From positions 60,286-124,285 of the forward strand of contig NZ_LQPH01000144.1 in assembly GCF_002102255.1 (NCBI RefSeq): a DNA stretch of 64,000 nucleotides. Reading direction: 5' to 3'. The notes under the pieces are model-generated. The model was not told where the DNA came from. It searched no databases and worked only from the letters and a program-made list of their open reading frames with translations. Made by a program: the position numbers and the translations under genes. The stretch comes from Mycobacterium nebraskense. GTDB lineage: Bacteria; Actinomycetota; Actinomycetes; Mycobacteriales; Mycobacteriaceae. Position 1 is the first letter of the stretch, and each line of letters begins with the position of its first letter. Positions 1 to 6,251 of the stretch are shown here, piece by piece.

Positions 1-378
1 TACTACGCCACGGCCGACCCCAACACCTTCAAGAAGCTGCGCGGCAGCTTCGACCTGATGCTGAACACCGTCTCGGCGAACCTGAAACTCAACGACTACC
101 TCAACCTGCTCGACGTCGATGGCACGCTCGTCGAATTGGGCATCCCCGAGCACCCGATGGAGGTGGGGGCGTTCGCGCTGGCGTTGGCGCGGCGCAGCCT
201 CTCCGGGTCGAACATCGGTGGGATCGCCGAAACCCAGGAGATGCTGGACTTCTGTGCCGAACACGATTTGACGCCCGAAATCGAGCTGATCGACCCGGAC
301 TACATCAACGAGGCCTACGAGCGCGTCCTGGCGAGCGACGTTCGCTACCGATTCGTCATCGACATCTCGAAGCTATGA
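1..378 (+). CDS. adhC: NADP-dependent alcohol dehydrogenase AdhC, C-terminal part (5' truncated)
   Basis: Only the last 125 residues are in the window; the frame is open from base 1. They match the end of zinc-dependent cinnamyl-alcohol-type dehydrogenases: the tail of the Rossmann domain (a strand ending in a Leu-Val-Glu-Leu-Gly stretch), an Ala-Glu-Thr-Gln-Glu-Met segment and the closing catalytic-domain strand. The family reduces aldehydes to alcohols with NADPH in the cytoplasm. The assignment to adhC (Rv3045 in M. tuberculosis) rests on this tail plus the following Rv3046c-like and nrdF2 genes. The zinc ligands lie outside the window. The last 6 bases overlap the end of the convergent DUF3349 gene. 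Confidence 0.85.
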   Translation, partial: YYATADPNTFKKLRGSFDLMLNTVSANLKLNDYLNLLDVDGTLVELGIPEHPMEVGAFALALARRSLSGSNIGGIAETQEMLDFCAEHDLTPEIELIDPDYINEAYERVLASDVRYRFVIDISKL

Positions 379-810
379 GGCAACCTCTGACGGTTGTTCG
401 GGCGCGCAGTCACGGGCGATGACCTCGGCCGCCTCCGCGTGCTCGTCGTCGGGAACGACCTCGCTGACGTCGATGCCGGCCAGCGGCCATCCGGCCGCGG
501 CCAACGTGGCGGCCACCCGGATGATGTTTTCCTTGCCGGCGTCGAACTGCGTCATGTCGGAAATGAATTCGGCGATCTCGTCGCGATCGATCGGGTGATC
601 GACGGTCTCCGGAGACCCTTCCTTCGCGGTGATCTCGCGCACCACCTCCCGGATCTGGTCTTCGGTCAGCGGTGTGCTGCGCAGCAAGGCCATCAACGGC
701 ACGCGGTCCGGGCCGGGAACGCCGTCCGGGTAGCCGACCTGCAGCCACCGAATCACTGAACGGCAGAAATGGTGGCGGTGATCCTTCTCAGGGGAGGCGG
801 GTTTCGTCAC
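373..810 (-). CDS. DUF3349 family protein (Rv3046c-like)
   Basis: Predicted 145-residue soluble protein of unknown function. The visible hallmark is a conserved segment near residues 20-55 (a Trp-Leu-x-x-Gly-Tyr-Pro-x-Gly-Val-Pro motif, then a Leu-Met-Ala-Leu-Leu helix), typical of the short mycobacterial DUF3349 proteins such as Rv3046c and Rv0543c. The acidic middle and C-terminal part (residues 60-145) looks like a second helical repeat of the same fold. The start is a GTG at 810; no strong ribosome site is seen, so the start is uncertain. It converges with adhC (6-bp overlap) and diverges from the Mrr-like gene. Confidence 0.75.
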   Translation of the reverse strand: MTKPASPEKDHRHHFCRSVIRWLQVGYPDGVPGPDRVPLMALLRSTPLTEDQIREVVREITAKEGSPETVDHPIDRDEIAEFISDMTQFDAGKENIIRVAATLAAAGWPLAGIDVSEVVPDDEHAEAAEVIARDCAPEQPSEVAS

Positions 811-966
811 CAGAACAGTGTCAGGGCAGTGGCATCACCCGCGCTAGCGAGCCGTCGCTCCGTCCCCACAATTCATATGCCGTTCATGGCCCGAACACGT
901 CCAGCTCGGGCGCGACCCGTGCGGTTAGAGGCCGAGTTTGTCGTCGCCGATCCCTACCATCGAGGC

Positions 967-1542
967 GTGCTCAAGGCGCTCGTCGTCATCCCACTGGCCT
1001 GCGGGCTGTTCGTCGGCGTCGTCGAACACAGCCCCGGGATGGGGTTTGCGGCGTTCTACGTGATGCTGCTGCTCGAGGTGCTCGTCGGCTGGTCGACGAA
1101 GCGTCAATGGCCGCGCGCGGGGCGCGCCGACGCGACCATGCGCGCGATCGACGGCATGGACGGGGTCGAGTTCGAGGGCTACGTGGCCACCCGCCTGCGC
1201 CGGGCCGGCTGGCGGGTCAAGTTCACCCCGACGGTCGGGGACTACGGCGTCGACCTGATCGCAGACAAGGACGGCCACTCGGTGGCGGTCCAGTGCAAGC
1301 GCTACGGCAAATCGGTGGGCGTCGCGGCCGTCCAGCAGGTGGTCTCCGGCGCCCGCCACCATGGGTGCGCCAGGAGCATCGTGGTGAGCAATCGGGAATT
1401 CACCAGGGCCGCAAAGCAATTGGCGCACACCCATGGTTGCCAATTGATCGGCCGCAAAGTCCTGCAGGCCTGGGTGCCACCGCCCGCACAGGCCGCTGAA
1501 ACTCCGGCGGGAAGAAAATCGGCCCAGCGGGTGTCTGAATAG
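967..1542 (+). CDS. membrane-tethered Mrr-like restriction endonuclease domain protein
   Basis: A 191-residue protein with two hydrophobic segments at about residues 3-20 and 26-43, then a cytoplasmic Mrr_cat-type nuclease domain (about 65-165). The domain shows the PD-(D/E)xK pattern: a Gly-Asp-Tyr-Gly-Val-Asp stretch supplying the acidic residue and an Ala-Val-Gln-Cys-Lys-Arg strand supplying Gln-x-Lys. I chose the GTG at 967 because a TACCAT -10 lies at 955-960, giving a leaderless start, and because it places the first membrane helix at the N-terminus. In-frame starts upstream (877, 886, 919) cannot be excluded. Membrane-anchored Mrr-like proteins occur widely in actinobacteria; target and role are unknown. 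No methylase gene is nearby, so it is not a classical restriction-modification pair. Confidence 0.75.
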   Translation: MLKALVVIPLACGLFVGVVEHSPGMGFAAFYVMLLLEVLVGWSTKRQWPRAGRADATMRAIDGMDGVEFEGYVATRLRRAGWRVKFTPTVGDYGVDLIADKDGHSVAVQCKRYGKSVGVAAVQQVVSGARHHGCARSIVVSNREFTRAAKQLAHTHGCQLIGRKVLQAWVPPPAQAAETPAGRKSAQRVSE

Positions 1543-1545
1543 GAG

Positions 1546-1593
1546 ATCGGGCCGGCCCCAGTCCCTCCCCCCCGACGGTGCGGCCGGCCCGAT
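1546..1593. terminator. bidirectional hairpin between convergent genes
   Basis: A perfect 12-bp stem, ATCGGGCCGGCC at 1546-1557 pairing with GGCCGGCCCGAT at 1582-1593, with a 24-base C-rich loop. It sits in the 71-bp gap between the stop codons of the Mrr-like gene and nrdF2, where a shared terminator is expected. There is no strong U-tract on either side, which is common for mycobacterial terminators. Confidence 0.6.
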
Positions 1594-1613
1594 TCTGAAA
1601 ACAACCTGCGGCT

Positions 1614-2588
1614 TTAGAAGTCCCAGTCCTCGTCTTCGGTGACGACGGCCTTGCCGATCACGTACGACGACCCCGACCCGGAGAAGAAGTCGTGGTTCTC
1701 GTCGGCGTTGGGTGAGAGCGCCGACAGGATCGCCGGGTTCACGTCGGTCTCGTCGCGCGGGAACAGCGCCTCGTAGCCGAGATTCATCAGCGCCTTATTG
1801 GCGTTGTAGCGCAGGAACTTCTTGACGTCCTCGGTCAGCCCGACCTCGTCGTAGAGATCCTGGGTGTACTCCACCTCGTTGTCGTAGAGCTCGAAAAGCA
1901 GCTCGTAGGTGTAGTCCTTGAGCTCGGCGCGCTTGGCCTCGTCGACCAGCGCCAGCCCACGCTGGTACTTGTAGCCGATGTAGTAGCCGTGCACGGCCTC
2001 GTCGCGAATGATCAGCCGGATCATGTCGGCGGTGTTGGTCAGCTTGGCCCGGCTCGACCAGTACATCGGCAGGTAGAAGCCGGAGTAGAACAGGAAGCTT
2101 TCCAGCAGCGTGGAGGCCACCTTGCGCTTCAGCGGCTGGTCGCCCTTGTAGTACTGCATGACGATCTCGGCTTTGCGCTGCAGGTTGGGGTTCTCCTCCG
2201 ACCAGCGGAAGGCGTCGTCGATCTCGGCGGTCGAGCACAGCGTGGAGAAGATGTTGCTGTAGCTGCGCGCGTGCACCGACTCCATGAAGGCGATGTTGGT
2301 GTAGACGGCTTCCTCGTGCGGGGTCAGCGCGTCGGGGATCAGGCTGACCGCCCCCACCGTGCCCTGGATGGTGTCCAGCAGCGTCAGCCCGGTGAACACC
2401 CGCATGGTCAGCTGCTTCTCGCCGGGCGTCAGCGTTGCCCACGACGGAAGGTCGTTGGACACCGGCACCTTCTCGGGCAGCCAGAAGTTTCCGGTCAGCC
2501 GGTCCCAGACCTCGGCGTCCTTTTCGTCCTGCAGCCGGTTCCAGTTGATCGCCGAAACGCGGTCAATCAGCTTCATGTTTTCGGTCAC
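1614..2588 (-). CDS. nrdF2: ribonucleoside-diphosphate reductase beta subunit, class Ib (NrdF2)
   Basis: A 324-residue R2 subunit that holds the dimetal centre and tyrosyl radical and drives NDP reduction together with NrdE. Ferritin-like fold ligands are visible: Glu in the Glu-Glu-Ala-Val-Tyr region with Glu-Ser-Val-His (about residues 98-107), and Glu-Ala-Val-His further on (about 197). The C-terminal tail ends in an acidic Glu-Asp-Glu-Asp-Trp-Asp-Phe sequence that docks on NrdE. Length and both ends match M. tuberculosis NrdF2 (Rv3048c). The GTG start at 2588 gives the usual N-terminus. It is transcribed alone, apart from nrdHIE, but its promoter carries the same NrdR-type box pair. Confidence 0.95.
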   Translation of the reverse strand: MTENMKLIDRVSAINWNRLQDEKDAEVWDRLTGNFWLPEKVPVSNDLPSWATLTPGEKQLTMRVFTGLTLLDTIQGTVGAVSLIPDALTPHEEAVYTNIAFMESVHARSYSNIFSTLCSTAEIDDAFRWSEENPNLQRKAEIVMQYYKGDQPLKRKVASTLLESFLFYSGFYLPMYWSSRAKLTNTADMIRLIIRDEAVHGYYIGYKYQRGLALVDEAKRAELKDYTYELLFELYDNEVEYTQDLYDEVGLTEDVKKFLRYNANKALMNLGYEALFPRDETDVNPAILSALSPNADENHDFFSGSGSSYVIGKAVVTEDEDWDF

Positions 2589-2637
2589 CAGAACCCCACT
2601 TCACACGCCGTTTTTCCTGAGGGACGTCAGGCTCCAA

Positions 2638-2685
2638 ACACTACCCCTGGGGTACGACAACAAAGCGGAACACAAGAACTTGTGT
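2638..2685 (-). promoter_or_regulatory. paired NrdR-type boxes and -10 of nrdF2
   Basis: Two 16-bp sites, ACACTACCCCTGGGGT at 2638-2653 and the perfect palindrome ACACAAGAACTTGTGT at 2670-2685, with centres exactly 32 bp apart. NrdR boxes (consensus near acaCwAtATaTwGtgt) characteristically come in pairs about three helical turns apart. The second site matches 13 of 16 consensus positions by eye. Read on the minus strand, the gene-proximal box contains a TAGTGT -10 (2643-2638), so NrdR binding would cover the promoter. The same layout is seen before nrdH. Confidence 0.75.
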
Positions 2686-2792
2686 TTGCGTGTCGCGGAC
2701 ATACCCCGCGTTCACTTTCACTCCCCCAAGTATTACGCGTTCGTCGCGTAATGGGGCCGAAGGCTCAGCCGCTACCCAAGAGCCACCGCTCG

Positions 2793-2810
2793 ATGTACCA
2801 TTTGGTACAT
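2793..2810 (+). promoter_or_regulatory. 18-bp palindromic operator over the -10 and start codon of the SRPBCC/TetR operon
   Basis: Perfect inverted repeat ATGTACCA-TT-TGGTACAT at 2793-2810. It contains a TANNNT -10 (TACCAT, 2796-2801), and its last two bases are the first two of the ATG at 2809. The -10 lies 7 bases before the ATG, which predicts a leaderless transcript. A repressor here would block both the promoter and the transcript 5' end. The TetR gene at 3239, second in the same operon, is the obvious candidate repressor. Confidence 0.65.
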
Positions 2811-3255
2811 GTTTACCGAAGACAGTGTCGAGATCGATGCACCGCCGCAGCTGGTGTGGGATGTCTTCAGCGACGTCGAGCACTGGCCCGACTGGACCGC
2901 CTCGGTGACTTCGCTGGCTGGACGGGACGGTTCCGCCCTCGCCATCGGCAGGCGGTTCGCGATCAAGCAGCCCGGCATGCAGAAGCTGGTGTGGACGGTC
3001 ACCGAGCTCGATCCGGGCACCTCCTGGACCTGGGTGCAACGCTCCCAGGGCGTGAACGTCACCGCTCGCCACTATGTGACCGCCCGACCCGACGGCGGCA
3101 CGCTCGTGCGCCAGGAACTCGACCAGCGCGGCGCACTGGGCGCTCTCGTCGCGAAGCTGATGGTCAAGAAGACCAAGCGATTCCTCGAACTCGAGGCTCA
3201 AGGACTCAAGGCCCGGTCTGAGCAGCTCAGCCGCGCCAATGGCTCGCACTCCTGA
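2809..3255 (+). CDS. SRPBCC (START/polyketide cyclase-like) family protein
   Basis: 148 residues with the SRPBCC pattern: an N-terminal beta strand ending in Ile-Asp-Ala-Pro-Pro, helix Val-Trp-Asp-Val-Phe-Ser-Asp, the Trp-Pro-Asp-Trp turn (about residues 26-30), a run of strands, and a long C-terminal helix (about 105-145) that closes the hydrophobic pocket. Proteins of this fold bind or convert hydrophobic ligands; the ligand here is unknown. It starts at the ATG inside a perfect palindrome and appears leaderless. Its 3' end overlaps the TetR gene by 17 bp, so the two form one translationally coupled operon. A ligand-binding protein co-expressed with its regulator suggests a response to a lipophilic compound. 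Confidence 0.75.
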   Translation: MFTEDSVEIDAPPQLVWDVFSDVEHWPDWTASVTSLAGRDGSALAIGRRFAIKQPGMQKLVWTVTELDPGTSWTWVQRSQGVNVTARHYVTARPDGGTLVRQELDQRGALGALVAKLMVKKTKRFLELEAQGLKARSEQLSRANGSHS

Positions 3256-3799
3256 CCTACAGCGGCGCCGACAGCTGCTCGATGCGCTCTTCGACGAGTT
3301 CGCGGCGGGCGGCGTTGGTGGCCGTTCGCTGCGCGAAGTGGCTGCGGCGGTCGGCACGAGCCATCGAATGCTGTTGCACCACTTCGGTTCTCGAGAAGGC
3401 CTGCTGATGGCGATCGTCGAGGAGGCCGAGCGACGCCAGATGGCTGTCGTCCCCGGGCTGCCGACGAATCCGGCCGAGGGCTTCGCCGCTATGTGGGCCG
3501 ACCTTCGCCGACCCGAGCTGCGCCAGCTGGAACGCCTCTTCTTCGAGTGCTACTCGCGTGCGGCCCAAGGCGAGAAGCCGTTCACGCACATGATTCCCGG
3601 CGCCGTCGACGGATGGCTGCGCGAGGTCGAAGTTTCCGCCGACGTTCCTTACGATGCCGCAATGGCAAGACTCGGGCTTGCCGTGACTCGTGGCCTGCTG
3701 CTGGATCTCGTGGCCACCGACGACGAGGCCGGCGTCGACGCCGCCGCGAAGGCCTTCGTCAGCCTGCTAGGCGGGGACGGCCTTGCGGCCGGCACGTGA
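3239..3799 (+). CDS. TetR-family transcriptional regulator
   Basis: 186 residues. The N-terminal helix-turn-helix is clear: a Leu-Leu-Asp-Ala-Leu-Phe-Asp-Glu-Phe helix, Ser-Leu-Arg-Glu-Val-Ala-Ala-Ala-Val-Gly, then His-Arg-Met-Leu-Leu-His-His-Phe-Gly-Ser-Arg-Glu-Gly-Leu (about residues 30-57). The rest is the variable helical ligand domain. Co-transcribed with the upstream SRPBCC gene (17-bp overlap). The palindrome at 2793-2810 is the likely autoregulatory site. Its 3' end overlaps the convergent monooxygenase gene by 33 bp. The inducer is unknown. Confidence 0.85.
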   Translation: MARTPDLQRRRQLLDALFDEFAAGGVGGRSLREVAAAVGTSHRMLLHHFGSREGLLMAIVEEAERRQMAVVPGLPTNPAEGFAAMWADLRRPELRQLERLFFECYSRAAQGEKPFTHMIPGAVDGWLREVEVSADVPYDAAMARLGLAVTRGLLLDLVATDDEAGVDAAAKAFVSLLGGDGLAAGT

Positions 3800-5308
3800 G
3801 CCCACCCCGAAGAACTGGTACTCCTCGGGTTTGACCGCGCGGGTGTCCCGCCAGTACTCCCAGGTGTAGCCACCCCACAGCACCGTGTTCTTGCCGTGTT
3901 CGTCGAGATACCAACTGGCGCAACCACCGCTGTTCCACACCGACGGCCCCAGCCTGCGCTGTAACTCATCGTTGAACCTGTCCTGCGCGGCGCGCGTCGG
4001 CGCCAGCGCCTGCACGCCCAGCTTGTCGCAGGTCTTGATCGCGCTGGCGACGTAACGAATCTGGGACTCGATCATGAACACCACCGAGTTGTGCCCCAGG
4101 CCGGTGTTCGGCCCCAGCAGGAAGAACAGGTTGGGCATGTCCGCGACGGTGATGCCGCGGTGGGCGGCGATGCCCTCCCGGTTCCAGCGGTCCACCAAGT
4201 CCTCACCGTTGTGGCCCTTGATCTGGACGTAGGTGTAGGAGTCGGTGACGTGGAATCCGGTGCCGTAGACGATCACGTCGACCTCGCGCTCCTTACCGTC
4301 GGCGGTGACGATCCCGTTGGGCGTGATCCGCGCGATGTGATCGGTGATCAGTTCCGTCTTCGGATCCGCGACCGCGCGGTAATAGGTGGAGGAGTTCAGG
4401 ATTCGCTTGCACCCGATGCGATAGTGCGGGGTCAGCTTGCGACGCAGTTCACGATCCTTGACCGACCGGCGGATGTTGTACTTCACGTACGCCTCGATGA
4501 ACTTCAGCGCGTCGGGACGCTTGGTCATCCCGACGGCCAGGGCCTCTTGGCCCCAGTAGATCGCGATACGCGCCAGCGCCCGCAGCCCGGGGATGTTCGC
4601 CATGGCGCGCCGCAGCGCCACGGGAATCTCGGGGTTGGAGCGCGGCACCACCCACGGCGGAGTGCGTTGGTAGAGCTGAAGTTCGGCCACCTGCCCGACG
4701 ATCTCCGGCACGATCTGGATCGCGCTGGCGCCGGTCCCGATCATCGCCACCCGCTTGCCGGTCAGGTCGACGCTGTGGTCCCATTCCGCGGAATGGAAAG
4801 CGGGACCGCGGAATTCGTCGCGGCCCTCGATGTCGGGAATAGATGGGATGTGCAGCGCGCCGGCGCCCGAGATCAGGAACTGCCCGACGTATTCGCGGCC
4901 GTCTTTGGTGAAGACGTGCCAGCGGTGCTCGTCGTCGTCCCAGTGGGCTCGATCGACGTGCGAATTGAACTCGATGTACCGGCGCAGTCCGTATTTCTCG
5001 GTGACACCCTTGAGGTAGTCCCAGATCTCGGGCTGATAGGAGAACGGGTTCTTCCAGTCGGGCTTCGGCTCGAAGGAGAACGAGTACAGGTGAGACGGGA
5101 TGTCACAGGCGCAGCCGGGGTAGCTGTTGTCGCGCCATGTGCCGCCGACGTCCTTGAACTTCTCCAGGATGACGAAGTCCACGCCCTGCTGCTGCAGCTT
5201 GATCGCCATTCCCAGGCCGGAGAACCCGGTCCCGATGATGATGGCGCGGGTGTGCACCGGTTCGTGCGCCGGAGTTGTCGGCTCGGCCTGTGTCATGGCA
5301 TCGGTCAT
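3767..5308 (-). CDS. FAD-containing monooxygenase, Baeyer-Villiger type (Rv3049c-like)
   Basis: 513-residue class B flavoprotein. It has an N-terminal FAD-binding Gly-x-Gly-x-x-Gly (Ile-Gly-Thr-Gly-Phe-Ser-Gly, about residues 26-32), the fingerprint Phe-x-Gly-x-x-x-His-x-x-x-Trp (Phe-Arg-Gly-Pro-Ala-Phe-His-Ser-Ala-Glu-Trp) and a second Rossmann motif for NADPH (Ile-Gly-Thr-Gly-Ala-Ser-Ala). Such enzymes insert oxygen into ketones or oxidise heteroatoms using NADPH and O2; the substrate is unknown. In the M. tuberculosis order it sits between nrdF2 and a regulator (Rv3050c), as here. The C-terminus overlaps the convergent TetR gene by 33 bp. Several N-terminal Met codons are available. Confidence 0.9.
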   Translation of the reverse strand: MTDAMTQAEPTTPAHEPVHTRAIIIGTGFSGLGMAIKLQQQGVDFVILEKFKDVGGTWRDNSYPGCACDIPSHLYSFSFEPKPDWKNPFSYQPEIWDYLKGVTEKYGLRRYIEFNSHVDRAHWDDDEHRWHVFTKDGREYVGQFLISGAGALHIPSIPDIEGRDEFRGPAFHSAEWDHSVDLTGKRVAMIGTGASAIQIVPEIVGQVAELQLYQRTPPWVVPRSNPEIPVALRRAMANIPGLRALARIAIYWGQEALAVGMTKRPDALKFIEAYVKYNIRRSVKDRELRRKLTPHYRIGCKRILNSSTYYRAVADPKTELITDHIARITPNGIVTADGKEREVDVIVYGTGFHVTDSYTYVQIKGHNGEDLVDRWNREGIAAHRGITVADMPNLFFLLGPNTGLGHNSVVFMIESQIRYVASAIKTCDKLGVQALAPTRAAQDRFNDELQRRLGPSVWNSGGCASWYLDEHGKNTVLWGGYTWEYWRDTRAVKPEEYQFFGVGSRAGRKAVPA

Positions 5309-5363
5309 AGCGGTCTTTCTTTCGAGATCAGCTCGGACGTTCGCTGCCGTCCAGCCGCGGCAA

Positions 5364-5383
5364 ATACCCAGTACCCAGGGTAT
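5364..5383 (-). promoter_or_regulatory. candidate operator of the monooxygenase gene
   Basis: Inverted repeat ATACCC (5364-5369) / GGGTAT (5378-5383), with an internal perfect TACCC-A-GGGTA (5372-5382). It sits 56 bp upstream of the monooxygenase start, in the 130-bp gap before the TetR gene. It is a reasonable site for that neighbouring regulator, but only one copy is seen. Confidence 0.4.
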
Positions 5384-5438
5384 CGGATGGCACCGAGTGT
5401 TGACGATCGCCGGAACGATGTCAACGTGCCAAAGGTCC

Positions 5439-6185
5439 TCAACTCGCCGCAGAGTTGCTAGGCACCGCGCTGTGGACCGGCTGATCGGGGTCCATCGTGA
5501 TGCCGAGCGCCTCAGCGGTGCCGACGATGACCCCCACCATGATCGTCGTCAGATGGGCGACGAACTGGTCGCGCGGCATGCGGCGCGCGCTCTGCGGGTC
5601 GGGACCCAGCCACCATTCGGTGGCCGACGCGGCCGAGCCGAAAGCGGCATGCCCGGCCAGCTCGAACGCCGCATGATCGAGTTCCATTTCGCGCAACTCG
5701 TTGTCGAAGAGGTCGGCCATCGCCAACGTGATCCCGCGGCCCTCGTTGAGGATCTGGGGGCTGGCCGCGGAGCGGCCCTGGATGAAGACCCGCAGCACGT
5801 TAGGGTGCTGGTCGACGAGGCCGACGTACTCGTCGACGGCGCGCCGGATCACCTCGCGTGCCGAATCGGTCTTCAGGTCGACCGACGGGAAGATCGCCGC
5901 CCACAGCATGTCGCGCAGGCGCTCCCCGATCGCCTGGAACAGATCGGACTTGTCGTGGAAATGCCGGTAGATCTTCGGCTTGGCGGTACCGGCCTCCTCG
6001 GCGATCTCCCGCACGCTGAGCTCGGGACCCAGGCGGTCGATGGCGCGGAAGGCCGCATCCACGATCTCGCCACGCACCTTCTTGCGGTGTTCGCGCCAAC
6101 GCTCGCTGCGCGCGTCGACCTTCACCCCAGGCGGTTTGACGCTGGGGTGGGGTGGTCGCGGAATTCTCACCACGTCAAGCACCAT
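5439..6185 (-). CDS. TetR-family transcriptional regulator (Rv3050c position)
   Basis: 248 residues. A basic N-terminal tail (to about 40) precedes a TetR helix-turn-helix: Ile-Val-Asp-Ala-Ala-Phe-Arg-Ala-Ile, Ser-Val-Arg-Glu-Ile-Ala-Glu-Glu-Ala-Gly, Lys-Pro-Lys-Ile-Tyr-Arg-His-Phe-His-Asp-Lys-Ser-Asp-Leu. A helical ligand domain follows. It lies upstream of and in line with the monooxygenase gene (130-bp gap), which it probably controls. The ATG at 6185 overlaps a TATGGT -10-like element that would give a leaderless GTG start at 6173, four codons downstream; both starts are plausible. Confidence 0.85.
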   Translation of the reverse strand: MVLDVVRIPRPPHPSVKPPGVKVDARSERWREHRKKVRGEIVDAAFRAIDRLGPELSVREIAEEAGTAKPKIYRHFHDKSDLFQAIGERLRDMLWAAIFPSVDLKTDSAREVIRRAVDEYVGLVDQHPNVLRVFIQGRSAASPQILNEGRGITLAMADLFDNELREMELDHAAFELAGHAAFGSAASATEWWLGPDPQSARRMPRDQFVAHLTTIMVGVIVGTAEALGITMDPDQPVHSAVPSNSAAS

Positions 6186-6251
6186 ACCCCTCCGGGGCCG
6201 CCGTGAGCCCGCTGACCTGGGCAGACTGCGCGCCAGGACCCGGCGCGGCGG

